DNA from: an uncultured Alphaproteobacteria bacterium
Lineage (GTDB): Bacteria; Pseudomonadota; Alphaproteobacteria; HIMB59; GCA-002718135
Direction of reading: 5' to 3'
Assembly (NCBI GenBank): GCA_902518705.1
Contig: CABYHW010000001.1
Span: 1 to 64,000 of the forward strand
DNA length: 64,000 nucleotides
Shown: in pieces, positions 31,379-44,450 of the stretch
Position numbering within the stretch: position 1 is the stretch's first letter
Layout: each line of letters starts with the position of its first letter
Made by a program: the position numbers and the translations under genes
Notes under the pieces: model-generated
Databases searched by the model: none
The model's input: the letters and a program-made list of their open reading frames with translations, nothing else
Told to the model about the DNA's origin: nothing

Positions 31379-32368
31379 ATGATATCAAAAGGCGTTAAAT
31401 CAATATTTCCAATAAAAAACCAAGAAATTTGGGATAGGTACAAACAACATATTCAAGCCTTTTGGACAACTGAAGAAGTATCTTTGCAAGATGATTTAAG
31501 AGATCTTGAAACTTTAAATGATGGTGAAAAGCATTTTATAAAGCACGTACTTGCATATTTTGCTAACTCCGAAGCAATGATTAATGAAAACTTAGCAAGT
31601 AGGTTCTACAAAGAAATTTTAATTCCTGAAGCAAGATGTTTTATATCTATACAAATGTTGAATGAGTCAATTCATGCAGAGATGTATGGTCTACAAATTG
31701 AAGCTTATGTAAAAGATGCAAAAGAAAAAGACATGCTTTTTGATGCAATACAAAACGTACCATGTATTAACCATAAAGCACAATGGGTATCAAAATGGCT
31801 CAACGGTAGTCAAAATTTATTAACAAGACTAATAGGATTTGGATTAGTTGAAGGTTTATTTTTTGCAGGCTCTTTCTGTGCAATATATTATTTCAGAAAA
31901 AGAGGTTTATTACCTGGTTTAGCCTTATCTAACGACTGGATTGCAAGAGACGAGGGAATGCATTTTAGTTTCTCATCTCTAATGTTTAGAACTTTAAGAG
32001 ATAAATTTAATAATAAAACATTAACTGATGCAGATATTAGTGATTTATCTTTGATACCCTCAGATGTGCCTCAATCACAATTTGAAGAAATTGTTAGAGA
32101 AGCAGTAGCATTTGAAAAAGAATTTGTAAGAGATGCTTTACCAGTAGATTTAATTGGTATGAATCAAGACTTAATGTGTCAATATATTGAAGCTGTTGCA
32201 GACAGAATTGCTGACCTATTTGAATTTGACAGAGTCTTTAAAACAGAAAATCCTTTTGATTTTATGAGAGCTTTAGATGTACAAAATGTTACTAACTTTT
32301 TTGAAAAAAGGGTATCTGAATATCAACGACCTACAGATAGAGCTTTAAGTTTTGATGAAGCATTTTGA
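31379..32368 (+). CDS. nrdB: Ribonucleoside-diphosphate reductase class Ia, beta subunit
   Basis: NrdB houses the diiron-tyrosyl radical cofactor. The 329 residues contain the metal ligands in FANSEAMINENL, NESIHAEMYG and RDEGMHFSF. The tyrosine in IHAEMYGLQIEAY aligns with the radical Tyr177 of mouse R2, so a normal tyrosyl radical is expected. A strong Shine-Dalgarno (GAAGGAG) lies seven bases before the ATG, one of the best in the window. The TGA overlaps the ATG of the glutaredoxin gene (TGATG). Confidence 0.98.
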   Translation: MISKGVKSIFPIKNQEIWDRYKQHIQAFWTTEEVSLQDDLRDLETLNDGEKHFIKHVLAYFANSEAMINENLASRFYKEILIPEARCFISIQMLNESIHAEMYGLQIEAYVKDAKEKDMLFDAIQNVPCINHKAQWVSKWLNGSQNLLTRLIGFGLVEGLFFAGSFCAIYYFRKRGLLPGLALSNDWIARDEGMHFSFSSLMFRTLRDKFNNKTLTDADISDLSLIPSDVPQSQFEEIVREAVAFEKEFVRDALPVDLIGMNQDLMCQYIEAVADRIADLFEFDRVFKTENPFDFMRALDVQNVTNFFEKRVSEYQRPTDRALSFDEAF

Positions 32369-32607
32369 TGGAAGCAGAGATATACTCTAAAACTAATTGT
32401 GGATACTGTGATAGAGCTAAACTACGATTAGCTAAATTTAATCCAAAAATTTATATGCTTGATACAGATTATACGAGAGAAGATTTTTTTGAAAAGTTTC
32501 CGAACGCTAAAACCTTTCCCCAAATAATTTTAAATGGTGAAAAAATTGGAGGTTATCATGAACTTGAAAAATGGTTTGAAATGAATACCTTTGACGAAGA
32601 ATTCTAA
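32368..32607 (+). CDS. Glutaredoxin (class I, CGYC)
   Basis: This 79-residue glutaredoxin has the dithiol active site TNCGYC with Cys11 and Cys14 and the cis-proline TFPQIILNGEKIGG. I start it at the ATG that overlaps the nrdB TGA. Placement as the last gene of nrdAB-grx suggests it is the hydrogen donor for ribonucleotide reductase. It resembles GrxC, but the exact subclass is uncertain. Its stop overlaps the stop of the small gene on the other strand (CTAA). Confidence 0.93.
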   Translation: MEAEIYSKTNCGYCDRAKLRLAKFNPKIYMLDTDYTREDFFEKFPNAKTFPQIILNGEKIGGYHELEKWFEMNTFDEEF

Positions 32608-32732
32608 ATAACCTTTTTTTTTCCTTTTCTTGAGTAAGTTTTTTTATTTCTAACAATTCTTTGTTTGTACTTAGGTAGTTTTAAATCTTGAGCAAAGGGA
32701 TTTCTTTTCTTAATTTTTTTTTTTATTTCCAT
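32604..32732 (-). CDS. Small basic protein, ArfA-like (possible alternative ribosome-rescue factor)
   Basis: A 42-codon gene (ATG at 32732, TAG at 32604) fills the gap between polA and the glutaredoxin gene exactly. It starts ten bases after the polA stop and its own stop overlaps the glutaredoxin stop by four bases. The peptide is very basic and contains NPFAQDL followed by KQRIVRNKKTYSRKGKKK. This resembles the core of E. coli ArfA, where DPLFRQRV is followed by EKNKKGKGSYMRKGK: the QR[IV], NKK, Y and RKGK positions agree. ArfA recruits RF2 to stalled non-stop ribosomes. The family call is an inference from a short match; the gene being real is better supported than its function. Confidence 0.65.
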   Translation of the reverse strand: MEIKKKIKKRNPFAQDLKLPKYKQRIVRNKKTYSRKGKKKVI

Positions 32733-32742
32733 ATAATGTAAT

Positions 32743-35484
32743 CTAATGTGCCTGTCCCCAATGATCACCAGTACCAAAATCAACAGTGAGTGGAACTGAA
32801 AAATCTTTGTATTTTAAATGTACAGACTCCATAATCTTTTTTACATTACTTACTAAATTTTTATATTTTTTAGTTTCGACTTCAAAGATTAGTTCATCAT
32901 GTACTTGTAAAAGCATTTCAGCCTCAATATTTTTAAGTTTTATTTCCTTATGAATTTCAATCATAGCTAACTTAATAATGTCTGCTGCACTACCTTGGAT
33001 TGGTGCATTAATAGCTTGTCTTTCTGCAAAACCTCTAACAGCAAAATTCTTATCGGCAATTCCCTTAATATTAATTTTCCTTTTAAAAATTGTTTCAACG
33101 TATTGATTTGTTTTTGCGAAATCAATTTGATGCTCCATATATTTTTTAATTTTTGGATATTTAATAAAATACTCATTTATGTAATCTTTTGCTTCTGTAT
33201 TGGAAATATCAAGTTGTTTAGCTAAACCATATGGACTGATTCCATATAAAATACCAAAATTAATTGCTTTTGCTTTTCTTCTATAATCGTTGTTTATTTG
33301 ACTATCGTTTAAATTAAATATTTCTTTAGCAGTTGATGCATGAATATCCTCATTGTTTTTAAAAGCTTTAATAAAATTTTTATCACTAGAAATTTCTGCG
33401 GCTAATCTAAGCTCTATTTGAGAATAATCAAAACTGACTAATTTTTTTCCTTTTCCACTAACAAAAGCTGTTCTTATTTTTTTTCCATTTTCTGTTCTAA
33501 TTGGGATATTTTGAAGATTTGGATCTGTAGAGCTTAATCGACCTGTTAATGTATTAGCTAAACCAAATGATGTATGAACTCTACTTTTGCCATCTGTTAA
33601 TCTAAATAAAGCATCTGTATAAGTTGATTTAAGTTTAGTTAATTCTCTCCAATCAAGCACAAGTTGAGCAATTTCATGTCCATCTGAGGCTAAATTATTT
33701 AAAGTTGAAGAATCAGTAGAATAGGTGCCTGATTTTGTTTTTTTACCACCCGGTATTTTAAGATTAATAAATAATATTTCTCCTAACTGTTTAGGTGATC
33801 CAATATTGAATTCTTCTTTTGAAAGTTTATAAATATTTTTTTCAAGTTTTTTACTTTCATTTTCAAATTCATTACTTAGACTTGTTAAAAAGTTTTTATT
33901 GACCTCAATACCATTAGCTTCAATTGAAGATAATACCTCTACAAGTGGTAAATCAATATTTTTATAAACAAAATTAGCTTTTTCTTTTATTAAACGAGGG
34001 TAAAGATTTTGAAAAAGCCTAAACGTTAACAAAGAATCTTCAGCTGCATAATTAATTGCGTTATCAATAGTTACTTTATCAAAAGTAATTTCATTCTTCC
34101 CTGTGCCAACGACTTCTTTATATTTGATTGTTGTATGATTTAAATGATTAAATGAAAGATCATCTAAATTGTGTTTAAAAATACCATTATCAATTGAGTA
34201 GGAAATTAACATTGTATCTGCAATTGAATTAAAAGTTACTCCATACTTTTTTAAAATTCTAATATCATACTTTATGTTCTGACCAATTTTTAAGATTGAT
34301 TCATTTTTGCAAATTTTTTTAATATGATTAATTACATATTGTTCCTCTAGTTGATTATCAATTTTTTTTGACCCATCTAAAGTAGTATGATTTATAGGAA
34401 TATAATAAGAAATGATTTCGCTACAACAAATTGATATCCCAACTAACTTAGCCTTTTCTATATTGAGTGAATTAGTTTCAGTATCAATAGCGAATATGCC
34501 TTTTTTTTCAATTTCGCTTAAAACATCTTCAAAATCGTTCTTTGAATTAATTAATTGATATTTTGGTTCTATTTCTTTTTTTTGAATAATATTATCATTA
34601 TCACTAGATATAAAAGAATTAGATTTTAATCTATCAGATGTTGATCTAAAACCCTGTTCTTTAAGGAACTTAAAAATATTATTATTTTCATTTTTTAGTT
34701 CGTTGTATGTTTTTATTTTTTTGATACTTTCATCTATTTTGACATCATTCTTTAGTGTTACAAGTTCTAAACTTAATCTGATATCCTTTTCTGCATCTGT
34801 TAAAATATTTCTTCTTTTTTCTTGTTTAATTTTATCGATATTTTTTAGTAAACCTTCAATATTATCAAATTCATTTATTAACTGAGCTGCTGTTTTAGGC
34901 CCAATACCAGGTGCACCTGGAATATTATCTACTTTGTCTCCTGTTAGCGCTTGAATAAAGATAACCTTATCAGGCTTGACTCCAAATTTTTCTTCAACAT
35001 CTTTAATTTCTATTTTTTTATTTTTCATTGGATCAAGCATTGTTACATTTTTACTAACTAGCTGCATTAAATCTTTATCTGATGAAACTATGATAGTTTC
35101 AATTTTATCTTTTTCTGCTAAGCTTACATAAGTAGCTATTAAATCATCAGCTTCAAATCCTTCTATTTCTAATTGCGGTATATTAAAACTCTTTACACAC
35201 TCTCTTATTAAAGGGAATTGTGGTATTAAATCATCAGGAGCCTCTCCTCTATTTGCTTTATATTCTGGATAGATTTGATTTCTAAAATTTTCTCTCGCAG
35301 CATCAAAAATAACTATCATTTTATCATTACTGTAATCCTCTATGAGCTTAACAAGCATATTAGTAAAACCAAAAACAGCGTTGATTGGAGTACCATCTGC
35401 ACGATTCATAGGTGGTAATCCATAATAAGCTCTAAATATATAGGCAGAACCATCAACTAATATTAATCTACTCTTTGTATTCAT
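32743..35484 (-). CDS. polA: DNA polymerase I
   Basis: The 913 residues carry all three activities. The 5' nuclease domain runs from about 1 to 290 (LVDGSAYIFRAYYGLPP; SSDKDLMQLV). The 3'-5' exonuclease runs from about 310 to 510 with its DEDDy residues intact (AIDTETNSL, QNIKYDIRIL, YAAEDSLLTF). The family A polymerase has motif A FDYSQIELR, motif B RRKAKAINFGILYG and motif C VHDELIFE. Proofreading therefore looks functional. The gene starts 31 bases from the divergent ABC ATPase gene and leads into the small ArfA-like gene. Confidence 0.98.
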   Translation of the reverse strand: MNTKSRLILVDGSAYIFRAYYGLPPMNRADGTPINAVFGFTNMLVKLIEDYSNDKMIVIFDAARENFRNQIYPEYKANRGEAPDDLIPQFPLIRECVKSFNIPQLEIEGFEADDLIATYVSLAEKDKIETIIVSSDKDLMQLVSKNVTMLDPMKNKKIEIKDVEEKFGVKPDKVIFIQALTGDKVDNIPGAPGIGPKTAAQLINEFDNIEGLLKNIDKIKQEKRRNILTDAEKDIRLSLELVTLKNDVKIDESIKKIKTYNELKNENNNIFKFLKEQGFRSTSDRLKSNSFISSDNDNIIQKKEIEPKYQLINSKNDFEDVLSEIEKKGIFAIDTETNSLNIEKAKLVGISICCSEIISYYIPINHTTLDGSKKIDNQLEEQYVINHIKKICKNESILKIGQNIKYDIRILKKYGVTFNSIADTMLISYSIDNGIFKHNLDDLSFNHLNHTTIKYKEVVGTGKNEITFDKVTIDNAINYAAEDSLLTFRLFQNLYPRLIKEKANFVYKNIDLPLVEVLSSIEANGIEVNKNFLTSLSNEFENESKKLEKNIYKLSKEEFNIGSPKQLGEILFINLKIPGGKKTKSGTYSTDSSTLNNLASDGHEIAQLVLDWRELTKLKSTYTDALFRLTDGKSRVHTSFGLANTLTGRLSSTDPNLQNIPIRTENGKKIRTAFVSGKGKKLVSFDYSQIELRLAAEISSDKNFIKAFKNNEDIHASTAKEIFNLNDSQINNDYRRKAKAINFGILYGISPYGLAKQLDISNTEAKDYINEYFIKYPKIKKYMEHQIDFAKTNQYVETIFKRKINIKGIADKNFAVRGFAERQAINAPIQGSAADIIKLAMIEIHKEIKLKNIEAEMLLQVHDELIFEVETKKYKNLVSNVKKIMESVHLKYKDFSVPLTVDFGTGDHWGQAH

Positions 35485-35515
35485 TGTAAATTTAAATATA
35501 TAAGATTTTAATAAA

Positions 35516-36442
35516 ATGTCAGATTATAAATATTCAATAGAAGCTAAAAATGTAAATAAAACTTTCTTAAAAAAAAATCAGAAAGTTAAAGCCTTGATAG
35601 ATTTTAATATTACTATTGAAAGAGGTACAATTCACGGTTTATTAGGCCCAAATGGTGCCGGAAAATCAACATTTATTAATGTGCTGGGAGGTTTAGTAAA
35701 AAAAAACTCAGGTAAAGTCAATATTTGTGGAATTGATATAGATAAAAATATTAAATTAAGTAAATTTAAAATTGGTATAGTTCCCCAAGAACTTAATATA
35801 GATCCCTTCTTTTCTCCTGCAGAGTTATTAGAGCTACAAGCAGGTTTATATGGTGTGCCAAAAAGGAAAAGAAAAACTGATGAAATTTTAGAAAATTTAA
35901 AATTATCAGATCAAAGAAATTCATATGCTAGAACCTTGTCAGGGGGTATGAGAAGAAGATTATTAATTGGTAAGGCATTAGTTCACGATCCTGAAATCAT
36001 CATTTTAGATGAACCAACAGCTGGTGTAGATATTGATATTAGAGCTTCTGTTTGGGATTATATAAAAAGAATAAGTAATCAGGGTAAAACTGTATGCTTA
36101 ACCACACATTATTTAGAAGAAGCAGAAAATTTATGTGACAATATTTCAATAATTAATCACGGAAAAAAAATTATTGAGGGATCCAAAAAAGATTTACTAA
36201 ATATTATATCTACTAAAACGGTTTCATTTGTTCTAGAAAGAAATATATTAGTTCCCAATCAGTTAAATGAATTTAAACCTATTCTTACTAATAATATTTT
36301 AAAATTAAGCTATGATAAAAACAAAACTAATATTAAAAATATTATTGATATACTTATTAAAAATCAAATTGATTTCAGAGAAATTAATACATCCGAGGGA
36401 GATTTGGAGGATGTTTTCTTAAAGGTAATTAAAGATAAATAA
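35516..36442 (+). CDS. ABC-2 type transporter ATP-binding protein, YadG-like
   Basis: A 308-residue ATPase with Walker A GPNGAGKST, Q-loop VPQELNIDPFF, signature LSGGMRRRLLIGKAL, Walker B IIILDEPTAGVD and switch LTTHYLEEAE. A C-terminal extension of about 85 residues is typical of the CcmA/YadG group that pairs with an ABC-2 permease. No permease gene is next to it: the following genes lie on the other strand. The substrate is unknown, and the partner must be encoded elsewhere. It ends 19 bases from the regA stop, the only convergent pair here without overlap. Confidence 0.9.
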   Translation: MSDYKYSIEAKNVNKTFLKKNQKVKALIDFNITIERGTIHGLLGPNGAGKSTFINVLGGLVKKNSGKVNICGIDIDKNIKLSKFKIGIVPQELNIDPFFSPAELLELQAGLYGVPKRKRKTDEILENLKLSDQRNSYARTLSGGMRRRLLIGKALVHDPEIIILDEPTAGVDIDIRASVWDYIKRISNQGKTVCLTTHYLEEAENLCDNISIINHGKKIIEGSKKDLLNIISTKTVSFVLERNILVPNQLNEFKPILTNNILKLSYDKNKTNIKNIIDILIKNQIDFREINTSEGDLEDVFLKVIKDK

Positions 36443-36461
36443 AGTTTTAGAAATTTACTAA

Positions 36462-36989
36462 TTATTCTCTGGGAGCGTGTTTATTTAAAATTCTTTGTAA
36501 GGTACGTCTATGCATCCTTAATCTTCTAGCAGTCTCAGAAACATTTCTATTACATTGTATAAAAACTCTTTGAATATGTTCCCATCTTATCCTATCAGCT
36601 GTCATTGGGTTTTCAGGTGGTGGAGGAAGAACTTCTTTAGAATTGGTTAAAGCATCATAAATTTGATCAATTTCAGCAGGCTTAGGTAAGTAGTCTATTG
36701 CTCCAGATTTTATTGCTGCCACAGCTGTAGCAATGTTACCATAACCCGTCAAAAGTAAAGATTTAGTTTTTGGACTTATTTTTTGAAATTCTTTTATTAA
36801 TTCTAATCCCGATCCATCTTCCAATCTCATATCAACAACTGCATAATCAAAGTCTGTCTCATTTACTTTTGCCAGAGAGTCTTTGAAGCCTGGGGAAGAA
36901 ATTACTTCAAACCCCTTTTTTTCCATAGATCTTGTTAATCTTTCCCTAAAAGGTAGGTCATCATCTACAATTAGCAATTTTATGTTCAT
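36462..36989 (-). CDS. regA: Redox response regulator RegA (PrrA/ActR)
   Basis: A 175-residue regulator with receiver Asp53 (VVDMRLEDGSGLE), Lys in YLPKP, a polyproline hinge LPPPPENPM near 129-137, and the Fis-type helix-turn-helix NVSETARRLRMHRRTLQRIL, which is nearly invariant in RegA proteins. RegA controls respiration, carbon and nitrogen genes in response to quinone redox state in alphaproteobacteria. It overlaps regB by four bases, so the pair is co-translated at the end of the dnaA-gyrB gene run. Confidence 0.96.
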   Translation of the reverse strand: MNIKLLIVDDDLPFRERLTRSMEKKGFEVISSPGFKDSLAKVNETDFDYAVVDMRLEDGSGLELIKEFQKISPKTKSLLLTGYGNIATAVAAIKSGAIDYLPKPAEIDQIYDALTNSKEVLPPPPENPMTADRIRWEHIQRVFIQCNRNVSETARRLRMHRRTLQRILNKHAPRE

Positions 36990-38215
36990 ATATTTAAGAT
37001 AGAGTTATCAAAAATAATTTCAACATTAGCATTATTATCTTTAGAATTATAAAATTTAAGATTACCACCCATATTTTCTATCAGGTTTTTTGCTATAAAT
37101 ATGCCTAGTCCCATGCCATTTTTATTTTTCGAAATATATGGTTCTCCTAATTTATCAATAATATCTTTAGAAAATCCACTACCATCATCAGATATGATAA
37201 TATTAACATTTGATTTTTGATAATTTAATTCTACTTTTGTTGTAGTAACAGAATAAAATATTGCGTTTTGAATAATATTTCCCAGAGCATACATTATTTC
37301 ATCTTTGTAAATTATTTCAGGCTCCGAAACTGAAGGTATAATTTCTAATATTAGTTTTTTATTTTTATTAAATTTATCAAAGTTTATTTTAATTAAATCA
37401 GATATTTTTACTTTGTCTAAAAATTTATCCTTTAAATTTAAGGGGTTTTTAGAAAATCTTTTTAATATTTCTTTACATCTTTCTGCTTGAGATTTTAATA
37501 AAATAATATCTTTTACAATATTTTGATCTTCGATTAATTTTTTTTCTTTAAGCAAGTCATTTAAAACTAAAAAGATTGTATTAAGAGGTGTGCCTAATTC
37601 ATGAGCAGCAGCTGCACTTAGAGAGCCTACCTCTGTCATTTTTTTTTGATTCAAAATTTGTAGTTTGGAAATCGATAACGCATTAGAGATTTTTCTTGAA
37701 GAACTTGCAAATAAATAGGCATAAATAGCAATAAAAATTACTGTTATAATTAAAGCTGAAATTAATCCAAAACTATAAATCTCTGGTAAGTAAAACTTAG
37801 GACCTAAATCAAGTGGAATAAAATAAAAATTTAATAATATGATAATTAGAATAGATATGGTTGATAGAATAACTGTCATTAATGCGGGTAGATATGAAGC
37901 TGATGTAATAACTGGTGCTAATATTAGTATAGAAAATGGATTTATAATTCCGCCAGTAAGAAAAAGTAAAAAACCTAATTGTAATGTATCATAAAGTAAA
38001 TAAGAAAATGCTTTTAAATTACTTATTGTTTTATTTTTTCTTTCTTCATAATAAGAATAAAAATTTACTGCAACTGATAATAAAATTATTGAAAGAATTT
38101 CAAAATAAGGAATTTGGATTTTTAAAACAAAAGATACAAATATAACTGCTAAAACTTGACCAAATATTGCTATCCATCTAATTTTAATTAGATTCCCAAG
38201 TAATATTGTATTCAT
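36986..38215 (-). CDS. regB: Redox sensor histidine kinase RegB (PrrB/ActS)
   Basis: The 409-residue kinase has six predicted membrane segments in residues 1-170, including the quinone-site motif GGIINPF (88-94). The phosphorylated His205 lies in AAAAHELGTPLN, the redox-active Cys247 in SQAERCKEIL, and the ATPase boxes DDGSGFS and GMGLGIF follow. The combination of GGxxNPF and that cysteine is specific to RegB. It phosphorylates RegA when the membrane quinone pool is reduced. It starts six bases downstream of gyrB. Confidence 0.96.
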   Translation of the reverse strand: MNTILLGNLIKIRWIAIFGQVLAVIFVSFVLKIQIPYFEILSIILLSVAVNFYSYYEERKNKTISNLKAFSYLLYDTLQLGFLLFLTGGIINPFSILILAPVITSASYLPALMTVILSTISILIIILLNFYFIPLDLGPKFYLPEIYSFGLISALIITVIFIAIYAYLFASSSRKISNALSISKLQILNQKKMTEVGSLSAAAAHELGTPLNTIFLVLNDLLKEKKLIEDQNIVKDIILLKSQAERCKEILKRFSKNPLNLKDKFLDKVKISDLIKINFDKFNKNKKLILEIIPSVSEPEIIYKDEIMYALGNIIQNAIFYSVTTTKVELNYQKSNVNIIISDDGSGFSKDIIDKLGEPYISKNKNGMGLGIFIAKNLIENMGGNLKFYNSKDNNANVEIIFDNSILNI

Positions 38216-38221
38216 TAAAAA

Positions 38222-41766
<3,545 letters not shown>

Positions 41767-41769
41767 ATT

Positions 41770-42885
41770 TTAAACTCTCATTGGCATTAGGACATAAATT
41801 AAGTTTGGACTAGAATTTTCTTGAGCAGTTATTGGTGATGAATTATCTCTAAAATTAAGAATAATTTCATCATCTTGTAAATTATTTACAATATCCATTA
41901 TATATTTTGAATTAAATCCTATTTCAAATTTATCACCGCTGTAATTGATTTTGATATCTTCAGTTGCAGTACTATTTTCATTATTAATAGTATTTAAATT
42001 TATTACATTTTCTAATAGTTTAAATTTTACAACTGGTGATTTTTCATTTGCTATAGTGCTTACTCTGTCAACTGCTGATAGTAATCGTTCTCTATTAATT
42101 ATTAACTTGTTATCATTGTTATTTGGAATTACTCTATTGTAGTCTGGAAAAGTACCATCAATGAGTTTTGATATAAGTATTGTATTGTTAATATAAAAAA
42201 TAATTTTTGATGAACTAAGATATATATCTATATCTATATTTACATCAGCTAATAATTTACTTAACTCATTAATAGTTTTCTTTGGCAAAATAACACCCGA
42301 AATAGGATTAATTTTTTGATCGAGTTTGTGACTAAATTTTGCTAGTCTATGCCCGTCGGTTGCAACAAATGTAACCAAAGAATTGTTTCCTTCATCGTGA
42401 AGATTGAAATAAATACCATTTAAAAAATATCTAGTTTCTTCATTTGATACTGCGAACTTTGTTTTATCAATTAATTTAAATATTATATTTGAATTTATCT
42501 TTATAGTTGATTCCTCACGTTTAAAGTCAATTATAGGAAATTCTTCTTTAGGTAGACATGCTAAAGAAAAACGAGAGCCATTGGCTCTAAGTGTTAATAA
42601 TTTTCCATTATTTGAAATAATTTCTATATTACTATCTCCTTCTATTTTTCTAACGATATCATAGAATATTTGTGAGTTAATTGTTGTTGAGCCTTCCTCA
42701 ATAACATTACATTGTAACTCTTCTATTATAGAAATATCCATATCAGTAGATGTGAGGGTGATGCTGTTGTTTTTTGCCTCTATCAAAATATTAGAAAGTA
42801 TGGGTAAGTTATTTTTTTTATCAACTATTCCTTGAATATGAGATAATGTTCTAAAAATATTATCTTTAGTAACTTCAAACTTCAT
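41770..42885 (-). CDS. dnaN: DNA polymerase III beta subunit (sliding clamp)
   Basis: DnaN is the processivity clamp. The 371-residue protein has the three-domain clamp pattern: domain ends at RKIEGDSNIEI, SRFSLACLPKEEFP and VATDGHRLAKFS, and a C-terminal YVLMPMRV that closes the hydrophobic partner pocket. It lies 24 bases downstream of dnaA and three upstream of recF, the common bacterial order. Confidence 0.97.
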   Translation of the reverse strand: MKFEVTKDNIFRTLSHIQGIVDKKNNLPILSNILIEAKNNSITLTSTDMDISIIEELQCNVIEEGSTTINSQIFYDIVRKIEGDSNIEIISNNGKLLTLRANGSRFSLACLPKEEFPIIDFKREESTIKINSNIIFKLIDKTKFAVSNEETRYFLNGIYFNLHDEGNNSLVTFVATDGHRLAKFSHKLDQKINPISGVILPKKTINELSKLLADVNIDIDIYLSSSKIIFYINNTILISKLIDGTFPDYNRVIPNNNDNKLIINRERLLSAVDRVSTIANEKSPVVKFKLLENVINLNTINNENSTATEDIKINYSGDKFEIGFNSKYIMDIVNNLQDDEIILNFRDNSSPITAQENSSPNLIYVLMPMRV

Positions 42886-42909
42886 AATTTGAATATAATT
42901 TATATCTTC

Positions 42910-44304
42910 TTAGGAATCTATAAGTCTTTTTAATAATTCTAAATCCTCGTTAAAATTAGTATCTGATAATTTCAATTCTTCTATTTTTTTTACTGCATGC
43001 ATTACGGTAGTATGATCCCTGCCACCAAATTTTCTTCCTATTTCTGGTAATGATCTAGATGTAATTGATTTAGCAAGATACATCGCAATTTGTCTTGGTC
43101 TGGCAACTGATCTAGATCTTCTTGGAGAATGCATATCTGTTATTCTTATGTTAAAATGTTCAGCTACTTTTTTTTGAATTTCTTCAATAGTAATTTTTTT
43201 GTTAGATGATTTCAACAAATCTTGCAATACTAATTGAGCAGTTTCAATTGTAATAGCTGTTCCTACTAGAGTAGCATGCGCCACAAGTCGGTTTAGTGCT
43301 CCTTCCATTTCTCTAACATTAGAAATAATTCGGTGTGATAAAAACTCTAACACTTTCGGGGGTATTTCAACTCCTCTCTTATGAGCTTTTTCTATTAGTA
43401 TACCAAGTCTCAACTCATATGTTGTAGGATGGATATCGGCAACTAAACCACAACCCAGTCTTGATTTAAGTCTTTCTTGTACTCCATCTAAATCCGTTGG
43501 TGTTTTATCTGCTGATATCACTATCTGTTTATTTTGTTCAATTAAAGCATTAAATGTATGAAAGAATTCTTCTTGGGTATTATCTTTGCCACTTATAAAC
43601 TGTACATCATCGATCATTAGTACATCTATTGATCTAAATTGTTCTTTAAAAGCAGATGTATCTTTATAACGTAAAGCTCTAACAAACTGATACATAAATT
43701 TCTCAGCTGATAAATATATAACTTTTCGATCTGGTTGCTTTTCTTTAATTTTCCATCCTATAGCATGCATAAGATGAGTCTTTCCTAAACCTACTCCGCC
43801 ACACAAGAATAATGGGTTAAAAGTAATTTTATCCGCTTCAGAAACTCTTTGAGATGCTGCAAAAGCAAGTTCGTTCGGTTTACCAACAACAAAGTTATCA
43901 AATGTAAACCTTGGATCTAATGGTGCCCCAAACTCGTTTGGATAATTTGACGATTGGTTAGTTCTGACATCTAATGAGGATTTCCAATGGTTATCAGAAC
44001 TCTTTACAGTTCTAGTTGTACCAGGGACAATTCTTCCTCCATTTGGTTTAACTACGAATTTTATAATATCAATCGATGACAAGTATTTTTTAGCTTCGTT
44101 TTTTATTTTATCAGAATAATTATTTACAATCCAGTCCCTTAAGAATTTTGTTGGAACAGAAAAAGTAATTGTATCATTTTCAACTGATACATAGCTTAAG
44201 TGTTTTATCCAGTTATTATAAGCTGTGTCACCTACTGATTTTTTTAAATCTTTTTTTAGGGAGATCCAGTTGTTATCATTAAACCCGGTTGTATTATTGT
44301 CCAT
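42910..44304 (-). CDS. dnaA: Chromosomal replication initiator protein DnaA
   Basis: DnaA opens the origin. I start it at the ATG at 44304 (464 residues): it is preceded by a strong Shine-Dalgarno (AGGGGG, 44308-44313), whereas the frame open further upstream would begin before the likely transcription start. Domain I starts at about residue 10 (WISLKKDLKKSVGD). The AAA+ core has Walker A GGVGLGKTHLMHAIG, Walker B VLMIDDVQFI and the arginine-finger region. Domain IV ends with the DnaA-box reader GGRDHTTVMHAVKKI. It heads dnaA-dnaN-recF-gyrB-regB-regA. Confidence 0.97.
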   Translation of the reverse strand: MDNNTTGFNDNNWISLKKDLKKSVGDTAYNNWIKHLSYVSVENDTITFSVPTKFLRDWIVNNYSDKIKNEAKKYLSSIDIIKFVVKPNGGRIVPGTTRTVKSSDNHWKSSLDVRTNQSSNYPNEFGAPLDPRFTFDNFVVGKPNELAFAASQRVSEADKITFNPLFLCGGVGLGKTHLMHAIGWKIKEKQPDRKVIYLSAEKFMYQFVRALRYKDTSAFKEQFRSIDVLMIDDVQFISGKDNTQEEFFHTFNALIEQNKQIVISADKTPTDLDGVQERLKSRLGCGLVADIHPTTYELRLGILIEKAHKRGVEIPPKVLEFLSHRIISNVREMEGALNRLVAHATLVGTAITIETAQLVLQDLLKSSNKKITIEEIQKKVAEHFNIRITDMHSPRRSRSVARPRQIAMYLAKSITSRSLPEIGRKFGGRDHTTVMHAVKKIEELKLSDTNFNEDLELLKRLIDS

Positions 44305-44329
44305 CTTCCCCCTAATAGACGATTTTTGA

Positions 44330-44357
44330 ATTATAATAATTTCACGCAAAAAACCAA
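44330..44357 (-). promoter_or_regulatory. Probable dnaA promoter
   Basis: A perfect TATAAT (44330-44335 on the minus strand) lies 16 bases after a weak TTGGTT (44352-44357). The expected start near 44323 leaves a leader of about 20 bases containing the AGGGGG ribosome-binding site. The surrounding gap 44305-44450 shows no cluster of DnaA boxes, so I do not call an origin here. Confidence 0.5.
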
Positions 44358-44450
44358 AAGTCGTAAAACTAATTCACCAAAATAATTTACTTAATGAACA
44401 CCCTTTAAGTATTTTTAGCAAGAAGAAAAGTGAAAAAAATTAAAAAAAAA

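Noticed and set aside
44305..44349. Longer dnaA frame beginning at 44349.
   Set aside because: That start lies upstream of the TATAAT promoter match and has no ribosome-binding site, whereas 44304 has AGGGGG at the right distance.
44305..44450. AT-rich gap between dnaA and rpsT as a possible replication origin.
   Set aside because: I find no cluster of DnaA boxes or GATC/CtrA-type sites; promoter elements explain the conserved-looking part. A GC-skew plot of the whole genome would decide.
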